From: CAZFZT01 sp964523675
Lineage (GTDB): Bacteria > Planctomycetota > Phycisphaerae > Phycisphaerales > SM1A02
Reading direction: 5' to 3'
DNA length: 22,734 nt
Assembly: GCA_964523675.1 (NCBI GenBank)
Contig: CAZFZT010000057.1
Span: 1-22,734 of the forward strand
The notes below the pieces were generated by a model, which worked only from the letters and a program-made list of their open reading frames with translations, ran no database searches and was not told where the DNA came from. The translations under genes were made by a program, and so were the position numbers. Positions 5,809 through 13,990 of this stretch are shown here, piece by piece (the first letter of the stretch is position 1; each line of letters starts with the position of its first letter).

Positions 5809-6630
5809 ATGCTTCAGGAAGACTATCAGATCACCCTTGAGACCTTCCACGGTCCGCTCGACCTGCTGCTGTATTTGATTCGGCGGGCCGAGGTCGATAT
5901 CAGCGACATCCCAATCGCAACAATCACGGATCAGTACCTCGCTTTTCTCTCGCAGATCGAAGACATCGACATTGATTCGGCCGGCGAGTTCCTTGTGATG
6001 GCGGCAACGCTCATCGAGATCAAATCGCGCGTGCTGATGCCGGCTGAAAGCCGCGCAGTCGAGGGCGGCTCTGATGACGGCAGCGGTCGTGGGGGCCTTG
6101 ATTCAGCGGACCCGCGGTACGAGCTGGTTCAGCAACTTCTTGCCTATCAAAAGTATCGCATCGCCTCCGAAGAACTTGAACATCGGCGACAGGCATTCAC
6201 CCAGCGCTACGCAGCCAGGCCGCCACGTCTACGTCGCGAGCTTGACGAGGAAGAGAAGTCCGAGGTGGTGGAGATCGAACTTGAGGATGTCCACCTTCTC
6301 GACCTTTCTGAAGCGTACGAACGCATCATGGCCTCGATCGACTTCACCCGGCTCGGCGAGCACACAGTTGAGGTCGACGATACGCCCATCGCTCTTCATC
6401 AGGAAGATTTGCTCGATCGACTTGCCCGAGCTCCAGGGAAGCGATTGACACTCCAGGATGCCTTTGAGGCGCAGAGCGTCGGCGAGCGCATTGGCATGTT
6501 CCTCGCCACCCTTGAACTCGTCCGGCTCCGCAGAGTCACCGTCATTCAGGAGAACGTGTTCGACCCTGTCGAGCTGCTGCTGAACGACGATCCGGAGCAG
6601 CAGGTCGTTTCTTCCGAACCCCCCTCATGA
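5809..6630 (+). CDS. scpA: Segregation and condensation protein A (kleisin)
   Basis: ScpA is the kleisin that bridges SMC heads with ScpB and helps condense and separate chromosomes. The 273-residue product has the family N-terminus (I-T-L-E-T-F-H-G-P-L-D-L-L-L-Y-L-I, residues 7-23, then D-I-S-D-I-P-I) and A-G-E-F-L-V-M-A-A-T-L-I-E-I-K-S-R. A charged linker follows, then a winged-helix C-terminus (L-V-R-L-R-R-V-T-V-I-Q-E). The frame stays open to 5674, but that part is antisense to kdsD, so ATG 5809 at the family N-terminus is used. No SD precedes it. No scpB follows; the next gene converges 41 bases away. The promoter must lie in the 28-base gap or inside kdsD. Confidence 0.93.
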   Translation: MLQEDYQITLETFHGPLDLLLYLIRRAEVDISDIPIATITDQYLAFLSQIEDIDIDSAGEFLVMAATLIEIKSRVLMPAESRAVEGGSDDGSGRGGLDSADPRYELVQQLLAYQKYRIASEELEHRRQAFTQRYAARPPRLRRELDEEEKSEVVEIELEDVHLLDLSEAYERIMASIDFTRLGEHTVEVDDTPIALHQEDLLDRLARAPGKRLTLQDAFEAQSVGERIGMFLATLELVRLRRVTVIQENVFDPVELLLNDDPEQQVVSSEPPS

Positions 6631-6671
6631 GCAAGTGGTCTGCAGAGAACGGTCCTCGAAAGACGGCATGA

Positions 6672-7295
6672 CTACGTCAGGGGTCGCAGCACTGCACGGA
6701 CGGGGCTCGCATCGAAGCCGACAAGCCGCAACGGCAACGCGATCAATTCGTATTCGCCGCTCGGTACATCCTTCAGAACAAGTCCTTCGAGGATGGCCAT
6801 GTCATGTGCGAGGAATCGCTGATGGGCGGGCAGATCTTTCGATTCAAACAGGTCCACGCTCGGGGTGTCAATTCCGATCAGGCGCACGCCGCGCTCATGC
6901 AGTGAATCGATAAGTTCCGGCTCCAAACCTGCAAAGTCTTCATTGAATCGGTTCGGATCGGTAAAGGTGCCGGTGGCGATCAGGAGTCGATCCCGCCTGA
7001 CCTGGCTCTCAAGATCGCTGATGCGCACACGACTGGCTCGTTCGACTTTCGCTCGGATGACCTGGCACGGTCCCATGTAGTAATCGAGTGCCCGTTGGTC
7101 GATGGATGGGGCATTCGCACCGTAATGGTTCGGCCCATCGGCATGCGAGCCAAGATGCACCGTCGCGCGCAACGTTGACAAGGTGAGGTTGGCGCCTTGT
7201 TGCATGTCGCAGAGGATCTCGCGCGACATCGGCGTATCGCCGGGCCACACAGCAAGATCAGGCGTGATTGGCGGCGAGATGTCGTAAATCATCAT
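6672..7295 (-). CDS. kynB: Kynurenine formamidase-like metal-dependent cyclase
   Basis: Predicted to hydrolyse N-formylkynurenine to kynurenine and formate, the second step of tryptophan breakdown. The 207-residue protein starts with Y-D-I-S-P-P-I-T-P-D and V-W-P-G-D-T-P. It has the metal-binding motif H-L-G-S-H-A-D-G-P-N-H (47-57), I-G-I-D-T-P-S-V-D, and A-I-L-E-G-L with Glu170 as a likely extra ligand. These fit the bacterial cyclase/KynB family (PF04199). The family has other members, but the gene lies 47 bases downstream of kynA on the same strand, which makes KynB the best call. Two ATGs in tandem (7290-7295) compete. GCGAGG is only one base before the first, so the second may be used. 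Confidence 0.88.
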   Translation of the reverse strand: MMIYDISPPITPDLAVWPGDTPMSREILCDMQQGANLTLSTLRATVHLGSHADGPNHYGANAPSIDQRALDYYMGPCQVIRAKVERASRVRISDLESQVRRDRLLIATGTFTDPNRFNEDFAGLEPELIDSLHERGVRLIGIDTPSVDLFESKDLPAHQRFLAHDMAILEGLVLKDVPSGEYELIALPLRLVGFDASPVRAVLRPLT

Positions 7296-7342
7296 GCCTC
7301 GCTTCGGCGCTGTTCAAGGCGGTCCAACACGAGCAGCCACCA

Positions 7343-8128
7343 CTACAGCTCATGTCGGATGGCCCACAGGTCAGGAAAGACCGGCTTGAACAGCGACATC
7401 TTCAGAAACTCAACACCCGGCGAACCGCCGGTGCCCTTCTTGCTTCCGATCGTGCGCTCAACCAGTTTCACGTGTCGGTAACGCCATTCCTGCTGGCCTT
7501 CATCGAAGTCGAGCATCAGCTCGAACAGAATGGCCAGGTCCGGCCGTGATTTGTACAGTCTCAGAAGCCCGTCCTGTACCTGTTCATTCGGTTGATTGGG
7601 CTGCGTTAGATCGCGATCGCGCAGGTCAGCGGGAAGTTCGACGCCGAGCTGTGACAGAAAGTTGTTGAATGAATCAACAACAGACGGTTGCACCAGCCGC
7701 CGCTGCAACTGTTGGTGCCAAGGCGTTTGCGGCCCATGGTGGTACTTAAGCACGTCGGGTCGCTTGTACCCGAGCACGAACTCAAACTCACGGTACTGAA
7801 ACGACTGAAAGCCCGAAGCCGATTCAAGTCGATCCCGAAAGCTCGCAAAGCTCATCGGGGTCATCGTTTCAAGGATGTCGAGCTGCTCGACCAGGACTTT
7901 CATGATCGTGCGACAACGCTTGAAGGTATGGATCGCTCCGTACAAGTCGCCGGAAGCAAAGTCCCGCTGCACCTTGTCTAGTTCGTGCAGCAACTGCTTG
8001 AACCAGAGCTCATACGTCTGATGAATGATGATAAAGAGCATCTCATCATGTTCAGGGGGCGATGAACGCGGCTCCTGAAGTGTGAGCAGTTCAGGAATCT
8101 TGAGATAACTGGAATAGGTGAGGGTCAT
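7343..8128 (-). CDS. kynA: Tryptophan 2,3-dioxygenase
   Basis: Heme enzyme that opens the indole ring of L-tryptophan with O2, giving N-formylkynurenine. The 261-residue product has the family blocks Y-S-S-Y-L-K-I-P-E-L-L (5-15), H-D-E-M-L-F-I-I-I-H-Q-T-Y-E-L-W-F-K (27-44), F-Q-S-F-Q-Y-R-E-F-E (108-117), W-R-Y-R-H-V-K-L-V (215-223) and G-T-G-G-S-P-G-V (232-239). His219 is the expected axial heme ligand; His36 and Arg113 match substrate-site residues. The frame stays open to 8257, but family similarity begins at ATG 8126-8128. No SD is visible. It is upstream of and co-directional with kynB, a kynAB operon without kynU in the window. Confidence 0.95.
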   Translation of the reverse strand: MTLTYSSYLKIPELLTLQEPRSSPPEHDEMLFIIIHQTYELWFKQLLHELDKVQRDFASGDLYGAIHTFKRCRTIMKVLVEQLDILETMTPMSFASFRDRLESASGFQSFQYREFEFVLGYKRPDVLKYHHGPQTPWHQQLQRRLVQPSVVDSFNNFLSQLGVELPADLRDRDLTQPNQPNEQVQDGLLRLYKSRPDLAILFELMLDFDEGQQEWRYRHVKLVERTIGSKKGTGGSPGVEFLKMSLFKPVFPDLWAIRHEL

Positions 8129-8318
8129 AACCGGGAGGTGGTGTACGCGGCAGGCCGTTCTCGGACGTTTGGCAGAGGGAGAAGGCAACCGGGGGAACTG
8201 GGAGTATATGTGCAAGGCGATTTTTTCGGTCGATGGCACATGCGCAGCATGATTCACTGGTCCGGTGCACGGCTGTGTGTTACATTGCAGGTGTCACTCA
8301 CGCCAGCGCGCACCAGAC

Positions 8319-9044
8319 ATGTTCACACTACCGGCCAAAGACCTTGTCGTCTCTCTCACGCGCCTCGTGGAGGTGAAGGACCACTGTACGGCTGCGCACA
8401 CCTGGCGAGTCGCGCTGTACACCCAGGCGGTGGCGGAGGCCATGGGGCTCAGCGATGAAGAGACGTTCCGCATGATGCGCGCGGCGGCGTTGCACGACTT
8501 GGGGAAGATTGATATCCCGAGCCGCATTCTCAGCAAGCCAAGCCCGCTGACGCCGGACGAGGTCGCGATCATCCAAACTCACCCCACTTTGGGATACGAG
8601 CGGCTGGTCCGTATGCAGGAAGCCGACCCGATCGTGCTCGCGCTCGTCCGCTCTCATCATGAACGGGTGGACGGAACTGGCTACCCCGATGCCATCGGCG
8701 GCAATGAGATTCCCTTTGCAGCTCGCGTCTTTGCCGTGATCGATGCGTTTGATGCGATGACATCCATCCGTCCGTATCGTCGTGATACCGGCTCGTCCGC
8801 TGCCGCCCGCGCCATTGAAGAGATCCAATCCAAAGCAGGCAGCTGGTACTGCAAAGAGGCGGTGCAAGTCTTCACTGCCCTGATCGAGTCTGGTCAGCTC
8901 CGCTGGATTCAGCGTCATTACAACGACCAGAAGTCGCTCGACGGGCTGGGATCACCGTCCTCAGTTGAGGAGATTGATATCGGTGGCCGGCGGTTTGCAT
9001 CAATGGATGCGTGCTGCTTTGCGTCGGAAATCGATCGCCGATGA
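8319..9044 (+). CDS. Stand-alone HD-GYP domain protein, probable c-di-GMP phosphodiesterase
   Basis: This 241-residue protein is almost entirely one HD-GYP domain (about 5-195), the class that hydrolyses cyclic di-GMP. Visible metal-site residues are H-T-W-R at 27-30, the H-D pair at 59-60 in A-L-H-D-L-G-K-I-D-I-P, and the H-H-E-R-V-D-G-T-G-Y-P signature at 113-123. D-A-F-D-A-M and R-P-Y-R follow at 142-147 and 151-154. All expected residues appear intact. There is no receiver, PAS, GAF or membrane segment. The tail from 196 is not recognised. ATG 8319 is chosen because the fold begins just after it; no SD is seen and the frame is open to 8265. It diverges from kynA across 190 bases. The exact substrate (c-di-GMP or related cGAMP) is not settled by sequence. 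Confidence 0.88.
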   Translation: MFTLPAKDLVVSLTRLVEVKDHCTAAHTWRVALYTQAVAEAMGLSDEETFRMMRAAALHDLGKIDIPSRILSKPSPLTPDEVAIIQTHPTLGYERLVRMQEADPIVLALVRSHHERVDGTGYPDAIGGNEIPFAARVFAVIDAFDAMTSIRPYRRDTGSSAAARAIEEIQSKAGSWYCKEAVQVFTALIESGQLRWIQRHYNDQKSLDGLGSPSSVEEIDIGGRRFASMDACCFASEIDRR

Positions 9045-9080
9045 TCAGGTGAACGCGGGAGCTGTGGGCATGTCGCTCAG

Positions 9081-9109
9081 TTGATTCCGCGTCAGCCCCG
9101 CCGTACCCT
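9081..9109 (+). promoter_or_regulatory. Candidate gapA promoter
   Basis: TTGATT (9081-9086) and TACCCT (9104-9109) are 17 bases apart, matching 4 of 6 and 3 of 6 of the sigma-70 hexamers. The expected transcript would start near 9117 and leave a leader of about 55 bases before gapA. Spacing is ideal, but the -10 is weak. An inverted repeat GTACCC/GGGTAC (9103-9108 and 9129-9134) overlaps it and could be an operator or a hairpin. Confidence 0.35.
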
Positions 9110-9155
9110 TGCGCGTTCGCCCTCCGAGGGGTACTTTCCTCAACCTCAGACGCTC

Positions 9156-9162
9156 AAAGGAG
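9156..9162 (+). promoter_or_regulatory. Ribosome binding site of gapA
   Basis: AAAGGAG nine bases before ATG 9172 decides the start against an in-frame upstream codon at 9109. It is a strong site in a window where most plus-strand genes have none, fitting a highly expressed glycolytic gene. Confidence 0.75.
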
Positions 9163-9171
9163 ACGAATCGC

Positions 9172-10194
9172 ATGGCGATCAGGGTCGGTATCAACGGCTT
9201 CGGCCGTATCGGAAGATTGGTCTATCGCGCAGGAATGGAGCAGGCGCCCGGCACGTTCGAGTTTGTCGGCGTGAATGACCTTGTGCCAGCCGATTCACTG
9301 GCATATCTGTTGACCTACGACACCATGCACCGCCGCTTCGGCGAGCGGATCAAGGTCGAAGATGATGGCTTCTCCTGCCGAGGCATCAAGACCCGTACGA
9401 CAAGCGAGAAGGACCCGGCGAACCTGCCTTGGAGAGATCTCGGCGCTGAATACGTGCTTGAATCGACGGGCCTCTTCACTGACTACGACAATGCGAAGAA
9501 GCATCTCGATGCGGGCGCTCGTCGGGTCGTCATCTCGGCACCGACCAAGAGCACTGACACGGTGCCCACCATGGCCTACAAGGTCAACCATGAAATCTAC
9601 GACCCCGCACAGCACACCATCATCTCCAACGCATCATGCACGACCAATTGTCTCGCCCCTGTCGCCAAGGTCATCAATGACGAGTTCGGCCTCGAAGAGG
9701 GTCTGATGACCACGATCCATGCGGTTACCGCGACGCAGCCCACACAGGACGGACCATCAAAGAAAGACTGGAGAGGGGGGCGCAACGCCTATCAGAACAT
9801 CATCCCCGCCTCCACCGGCGCGGCCAAAGCCGTCGCACTGTGCATTCCTGAGCTCAAAGGCCGGCTCACAGGCATGTCGTTTCGCGTTCCGGTTGCAGAT
9901 GTTTCAGCGGTCGATCTCACATTTAGGACGGCTAAATCGACATCATTGAAGGACATCAATGCAGCTATGGAAGCCGCTGCGAACGGTCCCATGAAGGGCG
10001 TCCTGCTTTACACGGACGAGGAGGTGGTTTCCAGCGACTTCATCAGCAGTAGCCACAGTGCCATCTTTGACTCAGGGGCAGGCATCGAACTGAACGACCG
10101 GTTCTTCAAGGTCGTCGCCTGGTACGACAATGAAATGGGCTATGCATGTCGCTGCCTCGATATGCTGAGAATGATCGCGGAGCGAGACGCCTGA
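9172..10194 (+). CDS. gapA: Glyceraldehyde-3-phosphate dehydrogenase, type I
   Basis: Oxidises glyceraldehyde 3-phosphate to 1,3-bisphosphoglycerate with NAD(P)+, or runs in reverse in gluconeogenesis. The 340-residue product has the Rossmann start R-V-G-I-N-G-F-G-R-I-G-R (4-15), V-N-D-L at 34-37 and the active site S-N-A-S-C-T-T-N-C with Cys156. His183 in T-T-I-H-A-V-T is the partner base, followed by D-G-P-S-K-K-D-W-R-G-G-R (193-204) and the C-terminal W-Y-D-N-E-M-G-Y (317-324). Asp36 followed by Leu is usual for NAD-preferring enzymes. Length is normal. It precedes the suf cluster by 83 bases on the same strand; a 7-base inverted repeat lies across its stop codon, so co-transcription is uncertain. 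Confidence 0.97.
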   Translation: MAIRVGINGFGRIGRLVYRAGMEQAPGTFEFVGVNDLVPADSLAYLLTYDTMHRRFGERIKVEDDGFSCRGIKTRTTSEKDPANLPWRDLGAEYVLESTGLFTDYDNAKKHLDAGARRVVISAPTKSTDTVPTMAYKVNHEIYDPAQHTIISNASCTTNCLAPVAKVINDEFGLEEGLMTTIHAVTATQPTQDGPSKKDWRGGRNAYQNIIPASTGAAKAVALCIPELKGRLTGMSFRVPVADVSAVDLTFRTAKSTSLKDINAAMEAAANGPMKGVLLYTDEEVVSSDFISSSHSAIFDSGAGIELNDRFFKVVAWYDNEMGYACRCLDMLRMIAERDA

Positions 10195-10213
10195 CCAATC
10201 TGGCTCGCGTCTC
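10184..10213 (+). terminator. Weak hairpin at the gapA 3' end
   Basis: GAGACGC (10184-10190) and GCGTCTC (10207-10213) pair perfectly over 7 bases around a 16-base loop spanning the gapA stop codon. No T run follows, so this is at best a partial terminator or an RNA-stabilising hairpin between gapA and sufB. Confidence 0.3.
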
Positions 10214-10240
10214 CTTGGAGGGCTATGATCTGAAGCTAGT

Positions 10241-10255
10241 TTGGAATGATTCTTG
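10241..10255. promoter_or_regulatory. Candidate operator upstream of sufB, similar to the 2318 palindrome
   Basis: TTGGAATGATTCTTG has a GAAT-G-ATTC core and matches the perfect palindrome at 2318-2332 at 11 of 15 positions in the same 7-1-7 register. It ends 22 bases before the sufB ATG, where a repressor would block transcription or the first codons. Fur-family or Rrf2-type control of suf genes is common in bacteria, but this site is degenerate and the regulator is not in the window. Confidence 0.3.
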
Positions 10256-10277
10256 ATCTCATTTGGCGCGAAACCAC

Positions 10278-11726
10278 ATGACTACTGCGACCACTCAGAC
10301 CATCGAGGAGTTTACCGGCAAGGGGTACAAGCACGGCTTCGTCACCGATATTGAGGCCGAATCACTCCCCCCGGGATTGGACGAGAACGTCATCCGTTTC
10401 ATTTCGGACAAGAAGGGTGAACCTGACTGGATGTTGGAATGGCGCTTAGGGGCTTATCGACAGTGGCTCAAGATGGCGATGCCGCGGTGGCAAAACGTCT
10501 CATTCCCCGAAATCGACTATCAAGCAATCTCGTATTACTCGGCTCCGAAGCAGAAGGAGAAGCTCAGTTCGCTTGATGAAGTCGATCCGGAACTGCTCCG
10601 GACGTATGAGAAACTCGGCATCCCGCTGGAAGAGCAGAAACTCCTGGCTGGTGTGGCGGTCGATGCGGTCTTCGATTCGGTCTCGGTCGCAACCACCTTC
10701 AAGGCCGAGCTGGCAAAGCATGGCATCATCTTTTGCTCAATGAGCGAAGCGATCCGCGAACATCCCGAGCTGGTCAGGAAGTACATCGGCTCTGTTGTCC
10801 CGACAAACGACAACTACTTCGCTGCTCTCAATTCCGCGGTGTTCTCAGACGGATCGTTCGTCTACATCCCGAAGGGCGTCAAGTGCCCAATGGAGCTCTC
10901 GACATACTTCCGCATCAATGCCGCTTCGACCGGCCAGTTCGAACGCACGCTGATCGTTGCTGAAGAGGGTTCCTACGTCAGCTACCTCGAAGGATGCACC
11001 GCGCCGATGCGTGATGAGAATCAACTACACGCGGCTGTGGTTGAACTCGTTGCGCTCGATGACGCCACCATCAAGTACTCAACCATCCAGAACTGGTATC
11101 CCGGTGATGAAGAAGGGCGCGGCGGCATCTACAACTTCGTCACAAAGCGCGGTCTTTGCAAAGGCAAGAATAGTCGCATCTCGTGGACTCAGGTCGAAAC
11201 GGGCTCTGCCATCACATGGAAATACCCCTCATGCGTGCTCATGGGTGAGAACTCCATCGGTGAGTTCTACTCTGTGGCGCTGACGAACAATCGCCAGCAG
11301 GCCGACACCGGTACGAAGATGATCCACATCGGCCGGAACACGCGCTCGTACATCGTCTCAAAGGGAATCTCAGCCGGCTTCTCGAATAACTCATATCGCG
11401 GCCAGGTGAAGGTGCTCAAAGGCGCAGCGAACGCGCGAAACTACACGCAGTGCGATTCACTTCTCATGGGCGACAAGTGCGGCGCCCATACCTTTCCCTA
11501 CATCGAAGTCGCCAACACGACATCCCAGGTTGAGCATGAGGCGACCACCTCGAAGATCGGCGAAGACCAGATTTTCTACTGCACGCAGCGAGGCATTTCT
11601 GAGGAAGACGCTGTCTCCCTCATCGTAAACGGATTCTGCAAGGAGGTTCTGAAGGAACTGCCCATGGAGTTTGCCGTCGAAGCGGATAAGTTGCTGTCCA
11701 TCTCGCTGGAGGGTAGTGTCGGATGA
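10278..11726 (+). CDS. sufB: Fe-S cluster assembly protein SufB
   Basis: SufB is the scaffold subunit of the SufBCD complex, where persulfide sulfur and iron meet to form a cluster. The 482-residue product shows the beta-helix family blocks F-V-Y-I-P-K-G-V-K-C-P (194-204), S-Y-L-E-G-C-T-A-P (235-243), Q-N-W-Y-P-G-D (271-277), S-K-G-I-S-A-G (361-367) and A-R-N-Y-T-Q-C-D-S-L-L (386-396). Cys392 and Glu421 align with the E. coli assembly-site residues Cys405 and Glu434. Length is close to the family norm. ATG 10278 is preferred to the TTG at 10263. No SD is seen. It opens a tight cluster of six genes. Confidence 0.97.
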   Translation: MTTATTQTIEEFTGKGYKHGFVTDIEAESLPPGLDENVIRFISDKKGEPDWMLEWRLGAYRQWLKMAMPRWQNVSFPEIDYQAISYYSAPKQKEKLSSLDEVDPELLRTYEKLGIPLEEQKLLAGVAVDAVFDSVSVATTFKAELAKHGIIFCSMSEAIREHPELVRKYIGSVVPTNDNYFAALNSAVFSDGSFVYIPKGVKCPMELSTYFRINAASTGQFERTLIVAEEGSYVSYLEGCTAPMRDENQLHAAVVELVALDDATIKYSTIQNWYPGDEEGRGGIYNFVTKRGLCKGKNSRISWTQVETGSAITWKYPSCVLMGENSIGEFYSVALTNNRQQADTGTKMIHIGRNTRSYIVSKGISAGFSNNSYRGQVKVLKGAANARNYTQCDSLLMGDKCGAHTFPYIEVANTTSQVEHEATTSKIGEDQIFYCTQRGISEEDAVSLIVNGFCKEVLKELPMEFAVEADKLLSISLEGSVG

Positions 11727-11785
11727 CTCGCCCCGCCTGATCTGTCGTACTCACCACATCATCCTTCATTCAAGTGATTGAACCA

Positions 11786-12544
11786 ATGCTCGAAATCAAG
11801 AACCTTCATGCCAGCATCGATGGCCAGGAAATCCTTCGTGGCCTCAATCTCACCATCAACGCCGGTGAGGTTCACTCCATCATGGGCCCAAACGGCTCGG
11901 GCAAGAGCACGCTCGCTCAAGTGCTTGCCGGCCGGGAGGAGTACGAGGTGACTGATGGATCTGTGACTTTTCTCGGTGAAGACCTTCTCGAGATGGGGCC
12001 GGATGAGCGCGCCGTCGCAGGACTGTTCCTTGCCTTTCAATATCCTGTCGAGATCCCCGGTGTGCGCACCACGCAATTCCTCAAGGCAGCGATCAACGCC
12101 GTGCGCAAAGCGCGGGGCGAGGAGGAACTGGACGCGATGGACCTCCTCAAGCTCTTCCGTGAGAAGGCCAAGCTTGTTGATCTTGATGAAGAAATGCTCA
12201 AGCGCAACGTGAATGAGGGGTTCTCCGGCGGTGAAAAGAAGCGAGCCGAGATCTTTCAGATGGCGGTGCTCGAGCCGAAACTCTGCATCCTGGATGAAAC
12301 CGATTCAGGGCTCGACATTGATGCCCTGCGCATCGTGGCGGACGGGGTCAACAAGATGCGCGATGGCGGCAGGGGATTCCTTGTCATCACGCATTATCAG
12401 CGGCTGCTGAACTACATCGTGCCTGACTTCGTTCATGTTCTCGTCGATGGCAGGATTGTTCGCTCCGGTGGCAAGGAGCTTGCCTTCGAACTCGAAGAGA
12501 AGGGCTACGGCTGGATCGAAACTGAAGCCGCCGTCACCGCGTGA
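11786..12544 (+). CDS. sufC: Fe-S assembly ATPase SufC
   Basis: SufC is the ABC-type ATPase that drives conformational change in SufBCD. The 252-residue product has Walker A G-P-N-G-S-G-K-S-T-L (about 36-45), the SufC-type signature F-S-G-G-E-K-K-R-A-E and Walker B L-C-I-L-D-E-T-D-S-G-L-D. There is no membrane segment, as expected of the soluble form. The start is ATG 11786, giving M-L-E-I-K-N-L-H-A as in other SufC proteins; a GTG four codons upstream (11774) is in frame and cannot be excluded. It lies 59 bases after sufB and 36 before sufD. Confidence 0.97.
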   Translation: MLEIKNLHASIDGQEILRGLNLTINAGEVHSIMGPNGSGKSTLAQVLAGREEYEVTDGSVTFLGEDLLEMGPDERAVAGLFLAFQYPVEIPGVRTTQFLKAAINAVRKARGEEELDAMDLLKLFREKAKLVDLDEEMLKRNVNEGFSGGEKKRAEIFQMAVLEPKLCILDETDSGLDIDALRIVADGVNKMRDGGRGFLVITHYQRLLNYIVPDFVHVLVDGRIVRSGGKELAFELEEKGYGWIETEAAVTA

Positions 12545-12580
12545 GGCGCAACCCACTTTCTGTCTTCATCTGCAACGAAC

Positions 12581-13927
12581 ATGACCCGCCTGACTGCACC
12601 ACATACGTTTCGGCTCGCTGACGTTTCACATGACCTTGCGAACGGTGATCAACCGCCCTTCCTTCGCTCTCTGGCGGAGAGATCAGCACAGCGCTTTTCA
12701 GAGCTTGGCATCCCGACCCGTCAACATGAGGAGTGGCGCCTCACCAACGTCGAGTCATTGGCGGAAATGACTTTTCGGCTGGCGGATGAGCTTCCGGAAG
12801 TGACCGCTAAGCAGATCGCTGCGTTCGATATTCCGGACCTTGACGCCCCGCGACTCGTCTTCGTCAACGGCGTCTATTCGCCGGCGTTGAGCGACGTGAA
12901 CGGACTTCCGGAAGCGATTGAAGTCCGCACCCTGCGCGATTCGTTCGATTCCCACGCCGCGATTCTTGAAACGCATCTCGGCCGGTATGCCGACGCAGAG
13001 CAGGACGCCTTCACCGCGCTCAACACGGCGTTGATTGGTGACGGGTTGTTCGTCCATGTGCCGAAGGGTGTTGTCGCCACGCAGCCGATTCATGTCCTCA
13101 GCGTCAGCGCCGCATCGCCTGGCGATGAACTGCTTTTGACGAACCCGCGCAATCTGATCCTGGTGGACGATTCCGCTCAGGCGACGATCATCGAGGATTA
13201 CGTCTCGCTGGCTGATCAACCCTATGTGACGAATGCGGTCACTGAAATCGTGGTCGGCAAGAACGCCACTGTGGAGCATTACCTTCTTGAGCGCGAGAGC
13301 GAGAAGTCGCACAACGTCACGACGCTTCGCATCGAGCAGCATGCATCGAGCACCTTCGCATCGCACTCGGTTCTCCTCGGCGGCAAGGTGGTGCGCAATA
13401 ACATCGTTCCCGTGCTCGGGGGTGAGAATTGTGACAGTTTGCTCAACGGGCTATACCTGACCTCCGGTGAGCAGCACATGGACAATCACATGCGCGTCGT
13501 CCATGCGATGCCGCATTGCGATTCACGTCAGTTCTATAAGGGCATTCTTTCCGACAGATCAACGGCGGTCTTCAGCGGCCGCATCGTTGTTGCGAAAGAC
13601 GCGCAGAAGACGGACGCGAAGCAGTCGAATGCCAACCTGCTCCTCAGCGATCACTGCCGCGCCAATACGCATCCGCAGCTTGAAATCTATGCTGACGACG
13701 TCAAATGTACGCATGGCGCCACCATCGGTGAGGTCGATGAGGATGCCGTCTTCTATTTTATGGCGCGCGGTCTCTCCGAAGCCGCGGCGCGAGGCCTTCT
13801 CATTCATGCTTTTGCAGAAGAATCGATCGAGCGCATGAAGATTGAGCCGATCCGCAATTTCCTTGAAACAGAACTCTTCAAGCGTTTGCCTGAAGGGAAG
13901 CTCGTGCGCGAATCCATGCAGGTCTGA
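12581..13927 (+). CDS. sufD: Fe-S cluster assembly protein SufD
   Basis: SufD pairs with SufB to form the beta-helix heterodimer and takes part in cluster formation and iron entry. The 448-residue product has the N-terminal H-E-E-W-R-L-T-N block (49-56), V-H-V-P-K-G-V near 158-164, D-S-R-Q-F-Y-K-G (314-321) and the family mark K-C-T-H-G-A-T-I-G (375-383). His378 matches the functional His360 of E. coli SufD. It ends with a helical region like that of SufB. The start codon ATG 12581 has no SD and follows sufC by 36 bases, suggesting translation coupled through the transcript. No missing motif was seen. Confidence 0.96.
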   Translation: MTRLTAPHTFRLADVSHDLANGDQPPFLRSLAERSAQRFSELGIPTRQHEEWRLTNVESLAEMTFRLADELPEVTAKQIAAFDIPDLDAPRLVFVNGVYSPALSDVNGLPEAIEVRTLRDSFDSHAAILETHLGRYADAEQDAFTALNTALIGDGLFVHVPKGVVATQPIHVLSVSAASPGDELLLTNPRNLILVDDSAQATIIEDYVSLADQPYVTNAVTEIVVGKNATVEHYLLERESEKSHNVTTLRIEQHASSTFASHSVLLGGKVVRNNIVPVLGGENCDSLLNGLYLTSGEQHMDNHMRVVHAMPHCDSRQFYKGILSDRSTAVFSGRIVVAKDAQKTDAKQSNANLLLSDHCRANTHPQLEIYADDVKCTHGATIGEVDEDAVFYFMARGLSEAAARGLLIHAFAEESIERMKIEPIRNFLETELFKRLPEGKLVRESMQV

Positions 13928-13963
13928 TTCGCGCTGCGGCGTTTCGGCGCCGTCCTTGACACG

Positions 13964-13979
13964 GCAGGCGCAGGCCTGC
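13964..13979 (+). repeat. Small hairpin between sufD and sufS
   Basis: GCAGGC and GCCTGC form a 6-base stem with a 4-base loop in the 63-base gap, ending 11 bases before the sufS ATG. With no T run it is unlikely to terminate. It could mark an RNA processing site or set the sufS level. Confidence 0.25.
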
Positions 13980-13990
13980 TTCACCAGCCC

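Noticed and set aside
12755..13366. Minus-strand open frame of 203 codons opposite sufD
   Set aside because: Antisense to an intact SufD with no family features.
13956..13961. Perfect TTGACA before sufS
   Set aside because: The 15-19 base window downstream holds only GC-rich hairpin sequence with no -10.
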